NCBI GenBank assembly: GCA_049522565.1
Contig: JBEKNT010000187.1
Location: forward strand, 1-12,176
Direction: 5' to 3'
DNA: 12,176 bases
Source of the DNA: JASHVB01 sp049522565
GTDB lineage: Bacteria > Pseudomonadota > Alphaproteobacteria > Acetobacterales > Acetobacteraceae
The notes beneath the pieces are model-generated. The model was not told the DNA's origin. It made no database searches and saw nothing but the letters and a program-made list of their open reading frames with translations. Below, piece after piece: positions 6,353 through 12,176 of the stretch; position 1 is the first letter of the stretch, and each line of letters opens with the position of its first letter. Both the position numbers and the translations under genes were made by a program.

Positions 6353-7666
6353 CTATTTCTCCGCCTGCATCGCTGCGATCTGCTTGTCGGCGTTGCAGGC
6401 CGCGTCATGCGCCGAGGCCTGGCCGAGCAAGACACTGTCTACCGCATCGCCGACGATCTCGCGCGCCTGTGGCTGGCGGTCCAGCGGCGGCCCGACCTCG
6501 CTGGTGCCGGTGGCGCCCATCTGCTTCAGCAGCCCGGCCCAATCTTGGCGCACCGGCACCTGGTGCAGCCAAGCCATGTATTCCGCGCTGTTGGCGACTG
6601 AATCGCGCGGCGGAGCGATGCCTTGCAAGGCCAGGTGCGCGTCCATCTCCTTCGATGTCGCCCATTGCACGAAATACCAGGCGGCCGGCGTCTTGGTGGA
6701 AAAGGCCGACAGCGACAGGCCCCAGCCGATCACGGTGGGCTTGGAGGCACCGCCCGGCCCGGGCGGCAACAGCATTACGCCGGTATCGTCCTGGCGATGC
6801 GGGAACTTCATCATCTCGCCGAATTCATTGCTCGATTCAAAGGCCATTGCGGCGCGGCCCTGGCCGTACAGCTCGCGCGTCTGCAGGAAGCTGTTGTTGA
6901 CCGCGCCCGGCGGTCCGTATTGCCGCAGCATGTCGGCGTACCAGGTGATCGCATTGATGCCGGCGGGATCGCAAAGCACGGGTTTTCCCGCCGCGTCCAG
7001 ATAGTCCGCGCCGAAATTATGCAGCACGTTGCTGAACGTATAGGGCAGCGCCGGCTTCATGCCGCGCGTCGCCCAGGGGATCACCGTCGGCTCGCATTGA
7101 TGCAGCGCCGCCGCCGCGGCCATCAGCGCATCCAGCGATGCCGGAGGCGGGATGCCGCATTTCTGGAACACGTCCTTGCGATAGTAGACGATCGGCCCCT
7201 CGATGTTCAGCGGTATGCCGTCGAGCCTGCCGGCAAACGTTTCGCCTGCAACCAGGGCGTGGCTGAGATCGGCGACATCATAGTCGGGCGCGGTCTCGCC
7301 CGGCGCGTGCATCAGCGTAGCGAGATCGGCATACCAGCCGGCATGGGCGTACAGCCGGCCCTCCAGCGATTTCAGCGACATGAAGGCATCGACCGTCTGG
7401 CTTTTCGATTGCAGCAGCGTGACCAGGCGCTGCCGCATCTGCTGCTCCTGGAACGTGTCCACCTGCACCTTGATGCCGGTGAGCTTCTCGAACTCCGGAA
7501 GCTGGGCCACGACGGCGTTGGACCAGGGGTGGTTCTCGGTGAGGAAGTCGATGGTTTCGCCCTGGTGGCGCTTCCAATCGAAGCCTTGCGCCGACGCCGA
7601 CGATGCCTCACCCAGCAGGCAGGCGGCAAAGCCGGCGATCAGCAGCCGGGTCGCTGTCCTATTCAT
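6353..7666 (-). CDS. Extracellular solute-binding protein, family 1 (MalE-like)
   Basis: This 437-residue periplasmic binding protein feeds the two permeases downstream. It has a signal peptide with Arg3/Arg7, a hydrophobic core (LLIAGFAACLLG) and a cut after about Ala26 (SSASA|Q). Family features are the N-lobe VVAQLPEFEKLTGIKVQVDT (52-71), GIPLNIEGPIVYYRKDVF (150-167) and the late YGQGRAAMAFESSNE region (267-281). The ligand is not predictable; family 1 proteins bind mostly sugars and polyols, but related ones bind other solutes. The ATG at 7666 has a strong GGGAGGA site six bases upstream, whereas the open frame itself runs far beyond it. It is the first gene of the importer operon and diverges from hyuA. 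Confidence 0.94.
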   Translation of the reverse strand: MNRTATRLLIAGFAACLLGEASSASAQGFDWKRHQGETIDFLTENHPWSNAVVAQLPEFEKLTGIKVQVDTFQEQQMRQRLVTLLQSKSQTVDAFMSLKSLEGRLYAHAGWYADLATLMHAPGETAPDYDVADLSHALVAGETFAGRLDGIPLNIEGPIVYYRKDVFQKCGIPPPASLDALMAAAAALHQCEPTVIPWATRGMKPALPYTFSNVLHNFGADYLDAAGKPVLCDPAGINAITWYADMLRQYGPPGAVNNSFLQTRELYGQGRAAMAFESSNEFGEMMKFPHRQDDTGVMLLPPGPGGASKPTVIGWGLSLSAFSTKTPAAWYFVQWATSKEMDAHLALQGIAPPRDSVANSAEYMAWLHQVPVRQDWAGLLKQMGATGTSEVGPPLDRQPQAREIVGDAVDSVLLGQASAHDAACNADKQIAAMQAEK

Positions 7667-7692
7667 TCGCTTCCTCCCTGGCGCACGGCGCG

Positions 7693-7710
7693 GCGGGCCA
7701 CGCGGCCCGC
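7693..7710 (-). repeat. Perfect inverted repeat in the leader of the binding-protein gene
   Basis: GCGGGCC (7693-7699) and GGCCCGC (7704-7710) pair perfectly around ACGC, 27 bases upstream of the malE-like start and just beyond its ribosome site. It could be a leader hairpin that affects translation or mRNA stability, or an operator. Confidence 0.45.
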
Positions 7711-7754
7711 CCGGCCTGCAGTCGTGCGGGCGAGTTTGGCCAGTGCGGCAGAAT

Positions 7755-7814
7755 ATCGCAACGCATGGCCCGGGTCCGAAGCACGCGACGTGCCGGACGA
7801 TCGCAACCCGTGGC
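7755..7814. promoter_or_regulatory. Candidate operator between hyuA and the importer operon: palindrome framed by direct repeats
   Basis: The 15-mers at 7755-7769 (ATCGCAACGCATGGC) and 7800-7814 (ATCGCAACCCGTGGC) agree at 13 positions and start 45 bp apart in the same direction. Between them lies an imperfect palindrome (7774-7798): GTCCG-AA-GCACG, a CGA centre, then CGTGC-CGGAC. The array lies 45-104 bases before the hyuA start and 89-148 bases before the malE-like start, where a shared regulator would bind. I see no good -35/-10 pair on either strand. The regulatory role is inferred. Confidence 0.45.
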
Positions 7815-7858
7815 AGGGGCGCCTTGTGTCGCGACCGCCGCCGCTTCACCCTTGTGCG

Positions 7859-9895
7859 ATGACCTACACCATCGGCATCGACGTTGGCGGCACGTTCACC
7901 GACATCGTCGTCTCCTCGCCCGACGGGCGCACCATCACGGCGAAGGCCGCCTCCACGCCACGCGACCAGTCGGACGGCGTGCTCGACGGCCTTGGCCTCG
8001 CCGCGCAGGCAATCGGCCTCGACACCGCCGGCCTGCTTGCCGCCACCTCCCGCATCGTGCACGGCACCACCGTCGCCACCAACGCGCTGCTGGAGGGCAA
8101 GGCGGCGCGCGTCGGCATGCTCACCACGGAAGGCCATCGCGACGTCATCGAAATGCGCGAGGGCCTGAAGCCGGACCGCTACAATCTGCGCATGGCGCCG
8201 CCCGACCCGCTGGTGCCGCGCCGGCTGCGCCTGCCGGTGCGCGAACGCACCCGCGCCGACGGCTCGATCGAACACGCGCTCGACCGGGCGTCGCTGGACC
8301 AGGCGGTGGCGCGGCTCGCCGCCGAAGGCGTGCAGGCCGTTGCGGTGTGCTTCCTGCATGCCTGGCGCAATCCGGCGCATGAGCAAGCGGCGGCGGACGC
8401 GGTGCGCGCGCGGATGCAGCAGGCGTATGTGACGGCCTCGTCCGACGTGCTGCCGCAGATCAAGGAGTTCGAGCGCTTCTCCACCACCGTGGCGAATGCC
8501 GCGGTCGGGCCGGTGATCGAGCACTATCTCGGCCGGCTGCAAGCCCGGCTGGGCGAGGCGGGCTATCGCGGCGAGTTGCTGGTGATCCTGTCGCATGGCG
8601 GCGTGGCGTCGGTGGCCGAGGCGATCCGACTCGCCGCGGGCACCGCGCTGTCCGGTCCGGCGGGCGGCGTGGCGGCGGCGGTGGCGTTGGCCCGGGCAGG
8701 GGTGGCGCGCGACCTGATCGCGTTCGACATGGGCGGCACGTCCACCGACATCGCCCTGGTGCGCGGGGGAGAACCGACGCTGTCCGGCGGCAAGACGGTG
8801 GCGAATGCGCGCATCGCCTTGCCGGGGTTGGACATCGTGACCCTCGGCGCCGGCGGCGGTTCGATCGGACGCATCGACCGTGCGGGGTTGCTGGCGGTGG
8901 GGCCGGACAGCGCCGGCGCCGATCCGGGGCCGGCCTGCTACGGCCAGGGCGGTACGGCGGCGACGGTGACCGACGCCAATCTCGTGCTGGGCTATCTCGA
9001 TCCGGCCAATTTCCTCGGCGGGCGGCGGTTGCTCGACGTGGCGGCGGCGACCGAGGCGGTGCAACGCGTGGCGGACGGCTTGCGGCTGTCGGTGGCGGAG
9101 GCGGCGTTCGGCATCCATCGCCTGGTGAACACTCGGATGGCGGACGGGGTGCGGGTGGCGACGGTGCGGCGCGGGGTCGATCCGCGCGGCTTTGCGCTGC
9201 TGGCGTTCGGCGGCGCGGCCGGGCTGCATGTATCCGCGGTGGCGGCGGAGCTGGGCATCGCGCGGGTCGTGGTGCCGGTCGCGGCGTCGGTGCTCTCGGC
9301 CTGGGGCATGCTGAACACCGATTTGCGGATCGAGCTGATGCGCAGCCAGTCGCAGACGCACGGTATCGACGTGGCCGCCTTGCGCGCCGCCTTCGCCGAG
9401 ATGGACCAGGAGGGCAGGGCGCGGCTCGCCTGGTTCGACGGCGACGTGACGGTGCGGCGCTCGGCGGACATGCGCTATGGCGAGCAAGTGTTCGAGATCG
9501 CGGTGGATCTGGAGGGGCTGGACTGGGGGGCGGCGGACCTGGCGAAGCGGATCGAGGCGGCGTTCCACCGCGCGCACGAGGCGCTTTACACCTACGCCTC
9601 GCCTGACCAGGACGTGGTGCTGGTGAACGCGCGGGCCTCGGTGATCGGGCGGCTGCCGGCGGTGGCCAGTGGTGCGACGGGTGGGGCAGGGGAGTCGGGA
9701 TCGCCAAAGGGGCGGCGGCGCGCCTGGCTGGGCGGCTGGACGGAGCTGCCGGTGTTCGATTTCGCCGCGTTGGGCGCCGACCAGATGCTGGCCGGTCCGG
9801 CGATCGTCGAGTCCGACACGACAACGGTGCTGCTGCGGTCCGGCGATACGGCGCGGTTCGATGCGCGCGGCTGGCTGGATATCGCGGTGGGGTAG
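7859..9895 (+). CDS. hyuA: Hydantoinase A / oxoprolinase family protein (HyuA-like ATP-binding subunit)
   Basis: This 678-residue protein has the full hydantoinase A architecture of an ASKHA-fold ATPase. The first phosphate loop is IGIDVGGTFTDIVVS (5-19). It is followed by the HGTTVATNALLEGK motif (68-81), SGPAGG (265-270), the second phosphate loop FDMGGTSTDIAL (289-300), GAGGGSI (330-336), the family block GPDSAGADPGPACYGQGG (348-365) and FGGAAGLH (450-457). It would activate the substrate with ATP for a HyuB partner. The ATG at 7859 lies directly before the conserved N-terminus; the frame upstream is open but has no family likeness. No Shine-Dalgarno sequence is seen. A Gly/Ser/Arg-rich stretch (604-622) before the C-terminal domain looks like a variable linker. 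It is separated from hyuB by the importer genes and followed 72 bp later by the broken SDR gene. Confidence 0.94.
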   Translation: MTYTIGIDVGGTFTDIVVSSPDGRTITAKAASTPRDQSDGVLDGLGLAAQAIGLDTAGLLAATSRIVHGTTVATNALLEGKAARVGMLTTEGHRDVIEMREGLKPDRYNLRMAPPDPLVPRRLRLPVRERTRADGSIEHALDRASLDQAVARLAAEGVQAVAVCFLHAWRNPAHEQAAADAVRARMQQAYVTASSDVLPQIKEFERFSTTVANAAVGPVIEHYLGRLQARLGEAGYRGELLVILSHGGVASVAEAIRLAAGTALSGPAGGVAAAVALARAGVARDLIAFDMGGTSTDIALVRGGEPTLSGGKTVANARIALPGLDIVTLGAGGGSIGRIDRAGLLAVGPDSAGADPGPACYGQGGTAATVTDANLVLGYLDPANFLGGRRLLDVAAATEAVQRVADGLRLSVAEAAFGIHRLVNTRMADGVRVATVRRGVDPRGFALLAFGGAAGLHVSAVAAELGIARVVVPVAASVLSAWGMLNTDLRIELMRSQSQTHGIDVAALRAAFAEMDQEGRARLAWFDGDVTVRRSADMRYGEQVFEIAVDLEGLDWGAADLAKRIEAAFHRAHEALYTYASPDQDVVLVNARASVIGRLPAVASGATGGAGESGSPKGRRRAWLGGWTELPVFDFAALGADQMLAGPAIVESDTTTVLLRSGDTARFDARGWLDIAVG

Positions 9896-9967
9896 ACGCG
9901 GCGTTCGCGTGGCGGTGCGTTCTAACGCTGCGCTCGCAATGTCAGATTTGGCCGAGCAAAGGAAATC

Positions 9968-10794
9968 ATGCGGGAGTTGGCCGGCAAGACGGCATTCGTG
10001 ACCGGCGGGGCGAGCGGCATCGGGTTCGCGCTCGGCCGGGCCTTTGCGGCGGCGGGCATGCACGTGATGCTTGCCGATATCGAGCCGGACGCGTTGGCGG
10101 CCGCCGCCGAAAGCCTGCGCCGGATGTGCGCGGCGTCGCCTGCGACGTTGCCGATCCTGCCAGCGTAGACCATGCGGCCGCGGCGTCGTTCGAGGCGTTC
10201 GGCAAGGTCCATCTGGTTTGCAACAACGCCGGCGTCGCCGGCGGCAGCGGCATCGACACCATCTCGCTCGACACCTGGCGCTGGGTGCTCGACGTCAACC
10301 TGATGGGCGTGCTGCACGGCATCCGCAGCTTCCTGCCGCACATCCGCGCCCACGGCGAAGGCGGCCACATCGTCAATACCGCGTCCATGGCCGGGATGGT
10401 GAGCGGGCTGGGGTTCAGCCCTTACGCGACGAGCAAGTTCGCGGTGGTCACCATGTCGGAGGGGCTGGCGACGCAGCTCCAGCCGCTTGGCATTGGCGTG
10501 ACCGTGGTATGTCCCGAGTTTGTTCGCACCCGGATCGGCGAGAGCGGACGCAATCGGCCGCAGCGTTACGGACCGACGCAGACGCCGGACCCGGCCAGTT
10601 GGGCCGGTGCGCTGGCCACCCGGCTGGCTGAACTCTCCCGGTCCGGGCTCGATCCGGCGGACGTCGCCGCGCGGGTGCTTGCGGCGATCCGCACGGACGA
10701 ACTGTATGTGTTCACCCATCCGGACATGCGTGCCGAGGTGGCGCAGCGGTTTGCCACCATCCTGGCGGCGATGGACAAGGCGGGCGCGCGATAG
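9968..10794 (+). pseudogene. SDR-family NAD(P)-dependent oxidoreductase, interrupted by a one-base frameshift
   Basis: Two overlapping frames together make one classical short-chain dehydrogenase. The first (from ATG 9968, with AAAGGAA upstream) holds TGGASGIG (12-19), the dinucleotide-binding loop, and Asp37 after strand 2, which favours NAD(H). It then runs out of frame after residue 52 and stops at 10168. The second frame continues from about 10126 with VACDVAD, NNAG, catalytic Ser (NTASMAG), YATSK, and a proper C-terminus ending at 10794. Restoring one base near 10122-10125 (CGGATG to CGGGATG) gives a continuous 275-residue protein with Ser140, Tyr153 and Lys157 in the usual positions. 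Either the gene is newly inactivated or a G was lost in sequencing or assembly; everything else is intact, which fits a recent event or an error. Substrate unknown. Confidence 0.85.
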
Positions 10795-10802
10795 TGGCTG
10801 TG

Positions 10803-10822
10803 GCCGCCGCTGCCGTGGCGGC
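10803..10822 (+). terminator. Weak hairpin after the SDR gene
   Basis: GCCGCC (10803-10808) and GGCGGC (10817-10822) can form a six-base-pair stem nine bases after the SDR stop. There is no T run, so termination would be weak or Rho-aided. Such short GC hairpins are also common by chance at this composition. Confidence 0.25.
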
Positions 10823-10858
10823 ATCGCACGCGCTGCGGGACGTAATTCAAGACTTATA

Positions 10859-10894
10859 CCGACCGCCCGAAACAGTGACGTACGCTACGGTCGG
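10859..10894. repeat. Inverted repeat upstream of the HAD gene
   Basis: CCGACCG (10859-10865) and CGGTCGG (10888-10894) are exact reverse complements 22 bases apart. They lie next to a TTATAC (10854-10859) that could act as a -10 element, although no -35 is evident. It is the only notable structure in the 263-bp gap before the HAD gene. Confidence 0.3.
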
Positions 10895-11057
10895 AGTGGT
10901 CCGTGCGCGACAGGCGAGAGCCAATGTCACGGGCGATTGGTAACAGATACGCTGCCCCTGGCGGTAGGTCGCAGGTGTCGTGTCCCTCTCGCAGTGAAGC
11001 GCCTGCGTGGCGACCGGCTCCGGTTTCGCAGCACCGGTCCTCGTGTAGAGTGCGGCG

Positions 11058-11744
11058 ATGACCCTTCCCAGACGAGTCAGCGGCGTCATTCTCGACATGG
11101 ACGGCACGCTGCACGACACCGAGAGCGTCTATCACACGGCGCTCAAGCAGGCGGTGCGGGCCGTGGGCTTCGCCGTCACGGATGCGTTTTGCCACTCGCT
11201 GATCGGCGTTCCCGGCCCGGAATCGGATGCGATGCTGCGCGAGCACCTTGGTCCCGACTTCCCTTTCGCCGCATACGATCGGCTCTATGAAGAGCACCGC
11301 GATCGGGCGCTCGGCACGTCGGTTCCGCTGAAGCCAGGGGCAATGGAGCTGCTGGATGCGCTCGGCCAGCACGGGCTGAAGGTGGCCGTCGCGACATCGG
11401 CCAGCCGGCGCGCTGCCGAGCTTCATCTCGGCCGTTCCGGCCTGCGCGCGCGCCTGCCCGTCGTCGTGACGCGCGACGATGTAGCGCGCGGCAAGCCCTA
11501 TCCGGATCCGTTTCTGCACGCTGCCGCGTTACTCGGCGTGCCGCCCGAGGAATGTCTTGCGGTCGAGGATTCGCTCAATGGTATCCGTGCGGCGCATGCG
11601 GCCGGCACGATGCCGGTGATGGTCCCGGACCTGCTGGCGCCGACCGAAGAAATACGCATCATGTGTGTGCATATCGCACGCGACCTGCATGCGGTCCGCG
11701 CGCTGCTGGCCAGCCACGTCGCGGACCTTCCCCACACCCGGTAG
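11058..11744 (+). CDS. HAD-family hydrolase, beta-phosphoglucomutase / phosphoglycolate phosphatase-like
   Basis: This 228-residue protein is a haloacid-dehalogenase-fold phosphatase with an alpha-helical cap. Motif I is ILDMDGTLHDT (11-21), with nucleophile Asp13 and acid/base Asp15. Motif II is VATSAS (111-116), motif III the lysine of RGKPYPDP (Lys146), and motif IV AVEDSLNGIRAA (168-179), with Glu170/Asp171 binding magnesium. The pattern GKPxPDP..AVEDS..G is typical of beta-phosphoglucomutase-like and small phosphate-ester phosphatases. Either activity is possible, and the substrate is unknown. The ATG at 11058 sits ten residues before motif I, the family norm; the ribosome site is weak. 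A 263-bp gap separates it from the SDR gene, so it probably has its own promoter and may not belong to the hydantoinase region. Confidence 0.93.
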   Translation: MTLPRRVSGVILDMDGTLHDTESVYHTALKQAVRAVGFAVTDAFCHSLIGVPGPESDAMLREHLGPDFPFAAYDRLYEEHRDRALGTSVPLKPGAMELLDALGQHGLKVAVATSASRRAAELHLGRSGLRARLPVVVTRDDVARGKPYPDPFLHAAALLGVPPEECLAVEDSLNGIRAAHAAGTMPVMVPDLLAPTEEIRIMCVHIARDLHAVRALLASHVADLPHTR

Positions 11745-12007
11745 CGGCCATCGCTGAAGCGCGGGTCGTCAGGCGCCGCCGCGTTGTGCTTCACCAGTTG
11801 GCGTGCCGCGGCTTCGATCGGCACACCGGCTGCCTGTGCGCGAAGCGCGACAGGAGCCGCCGCGATGGCCCTGGGCCTTCTCCGTGTTGCAAGCTTGCCT
11901 TGCCGCGTGCGGCACGGTCGCCGCGAGACGTTTCTCTTGGCATCGCCGGGCGAAACCCGGCCAACCCCAGCCTGAGCGGCGCCTCTCCCGGTGGCGTTAG
12001 CCGGATT
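11745..12007. other. Intergenic region without a supported gene
   Basis: Several short frames are open on both strands, but none has a start, ribosome site and family likeness together. The minus-strand frame covering about 11729-11890 reads protein-like (for example VPIEAAARQLVKHNAAAPDD and RFSDGRYRVWG). Past 11744, however, it would have to run antisense through the HAD gene. It could be the remnant of a decayed gene. No RNA gene is seen. Confidence 0.4.
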
Positions 12008-12151
12008 TTAACCATTGCCGGGGAAGGTGTGGCCGATGCCCGCGGCCAGCGCCGGAGCGTCGTGACCGCAGCTGCCGCAACGCCCGGGAAGCCGATGACT
12101 TTGACAGTTGCCGACGCAGCCGCATCGGCCGGCCACGGTTTCGTCGTTCAT
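12008..12151 (-). CDS. Possible small cysteine-rich protein (47 residues)
   Basis: The frame from ATG 12151 to TAA at 12008-12010 encodes 47 residues. Cysteines are at 10, 12, 16, 25 and 28, in the pattern CGCVGNC ... RCGSCGHDAP, followed by a Gly-rich tail (AAGIGHTFPGNG). CxC and CxxC pairs suggest metal binding. About three quarters of third codon positions are G or C, consistent with real coding in this genome. Against it, no ribosome site is clear, the frame stays open upstream to the window edge, and an overlapping + strand frame from ATG 12095 is also open to the edge. No known family is recognised. Confidence 0.4.
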   Translation of the reverse strand: MNDETVAGRCGCVGNCQSHRLPGRCGSCGHDAPALAAGIGHTFPGNG

Positions 12152-12176
12152 GGGGCGATGGCGAAAGCGCGCGCCG

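Noticed and set aside
6623..7858. Upstream + strand extension of hyuA by 412 codons
   Set aside because: It is antisense to the binding-protein gene and has no family likeness; the conserved HyuA N-terminus begins at 7859.
8460..9824. 454-codon minus-strand frame opposite hyuA
   Set aside because: Its Pro/Arg/Ser-rich translation is typical of a shadow of GC-rich coding DNA; the + strand frame has every HyuA motif.
7667..10063. Very long minus-strand open frame upstream of the binding-protein gene
   Set aside because: It is antisense to hyuA, is full of Arg, His and Gly with no domain likeness, and only looks joined to the binding protein because GC-rich DNA has few stops. The signal peptide and strong ribosome site fix the true start at 7666.
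10126..10794. Second SDR frame as an independent complete gene
   Set aside because: It lacks the nucleotide-binding loop needed by the family. That loop sits in the preceding frame, and one added base joins the two exactly.
12095..12176. + strand frame from ATG 12095 running off the window
   Set aside because: Only 27 low-complexity, Ala-rich residues are visible. It overlaps the Cys-rich minus-strand frame, and I cannot support it without sequence past the edge.

Overview
The window is GC-rich DNA with strong G/C bias at third codon positions and short gaps between genes. It looks like an accessory catabolic region of an alphaproteobacterium, perhaps Acetobacteraceae/Rhodospirillales. That placement is inferred from composition and protein style only. 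I see no rRNA, tRNA, CRISPR array, insertion sequence or phage gene.

Layout. Positions 1-50 hold the last codons of a + strand gene, followed by a perfect 13-bp hairpin (53-83) that can terminate transcription from both sides. The minus strand then carries a stand-alone MetE-like zinc methyltransferase (82-1296), an XRE-family regulator (1402-1671) and a small unknown protein just upstream of the regulator (1696-2055). An AT-rich divergent promoter region (about 2090-2165) separates these from hyuB on the + strand (2302-3936). After a 351-bp gap comes a small secreted four-cysteine protein (4288-4602). It converges with a minus-strand sugar-type ABC importer read malE-like (7666-6353), malF-like (6312-5437) and malG-like (5443-4613), with no ATPase gene in view. 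A 192-bp divergent region with a palindrome between two direct repeats separates the binding-protein gene from hyuA on the + strand (7859-9895). Then follow an SDR oxidoreductase gene broken by one missing base (9968-10794), a HAD phosphatase (11058-11744), and a last ~430 bp containing a possible 47-residue cysteine-rich ORF on the minus strand.

How the parts may work together. HyuA and HyuB families usually form one ATP-dependent enzyme acting on a cyclic amide or a ketone (N-methylhydantoinase, 5-oxoprolinase, acetone/acetophenone carboxylase types). Here they flank a solute importer, which suggests that the importer supplies the substrate or a precursor. The SDR and MetE-like proteins could act before or after that step, and the XRE regulator sits at the divergent promoter facing hyuB. 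The substrate cannot be read from the sequence.

I found no clearly new biological system. The best leads are the HyuB/HyuA split around a transporter, the two structured divergent control regions, the frameshifted SDR, the XRE-plus-small-protein pair, and two small cysteine-containing proteins.
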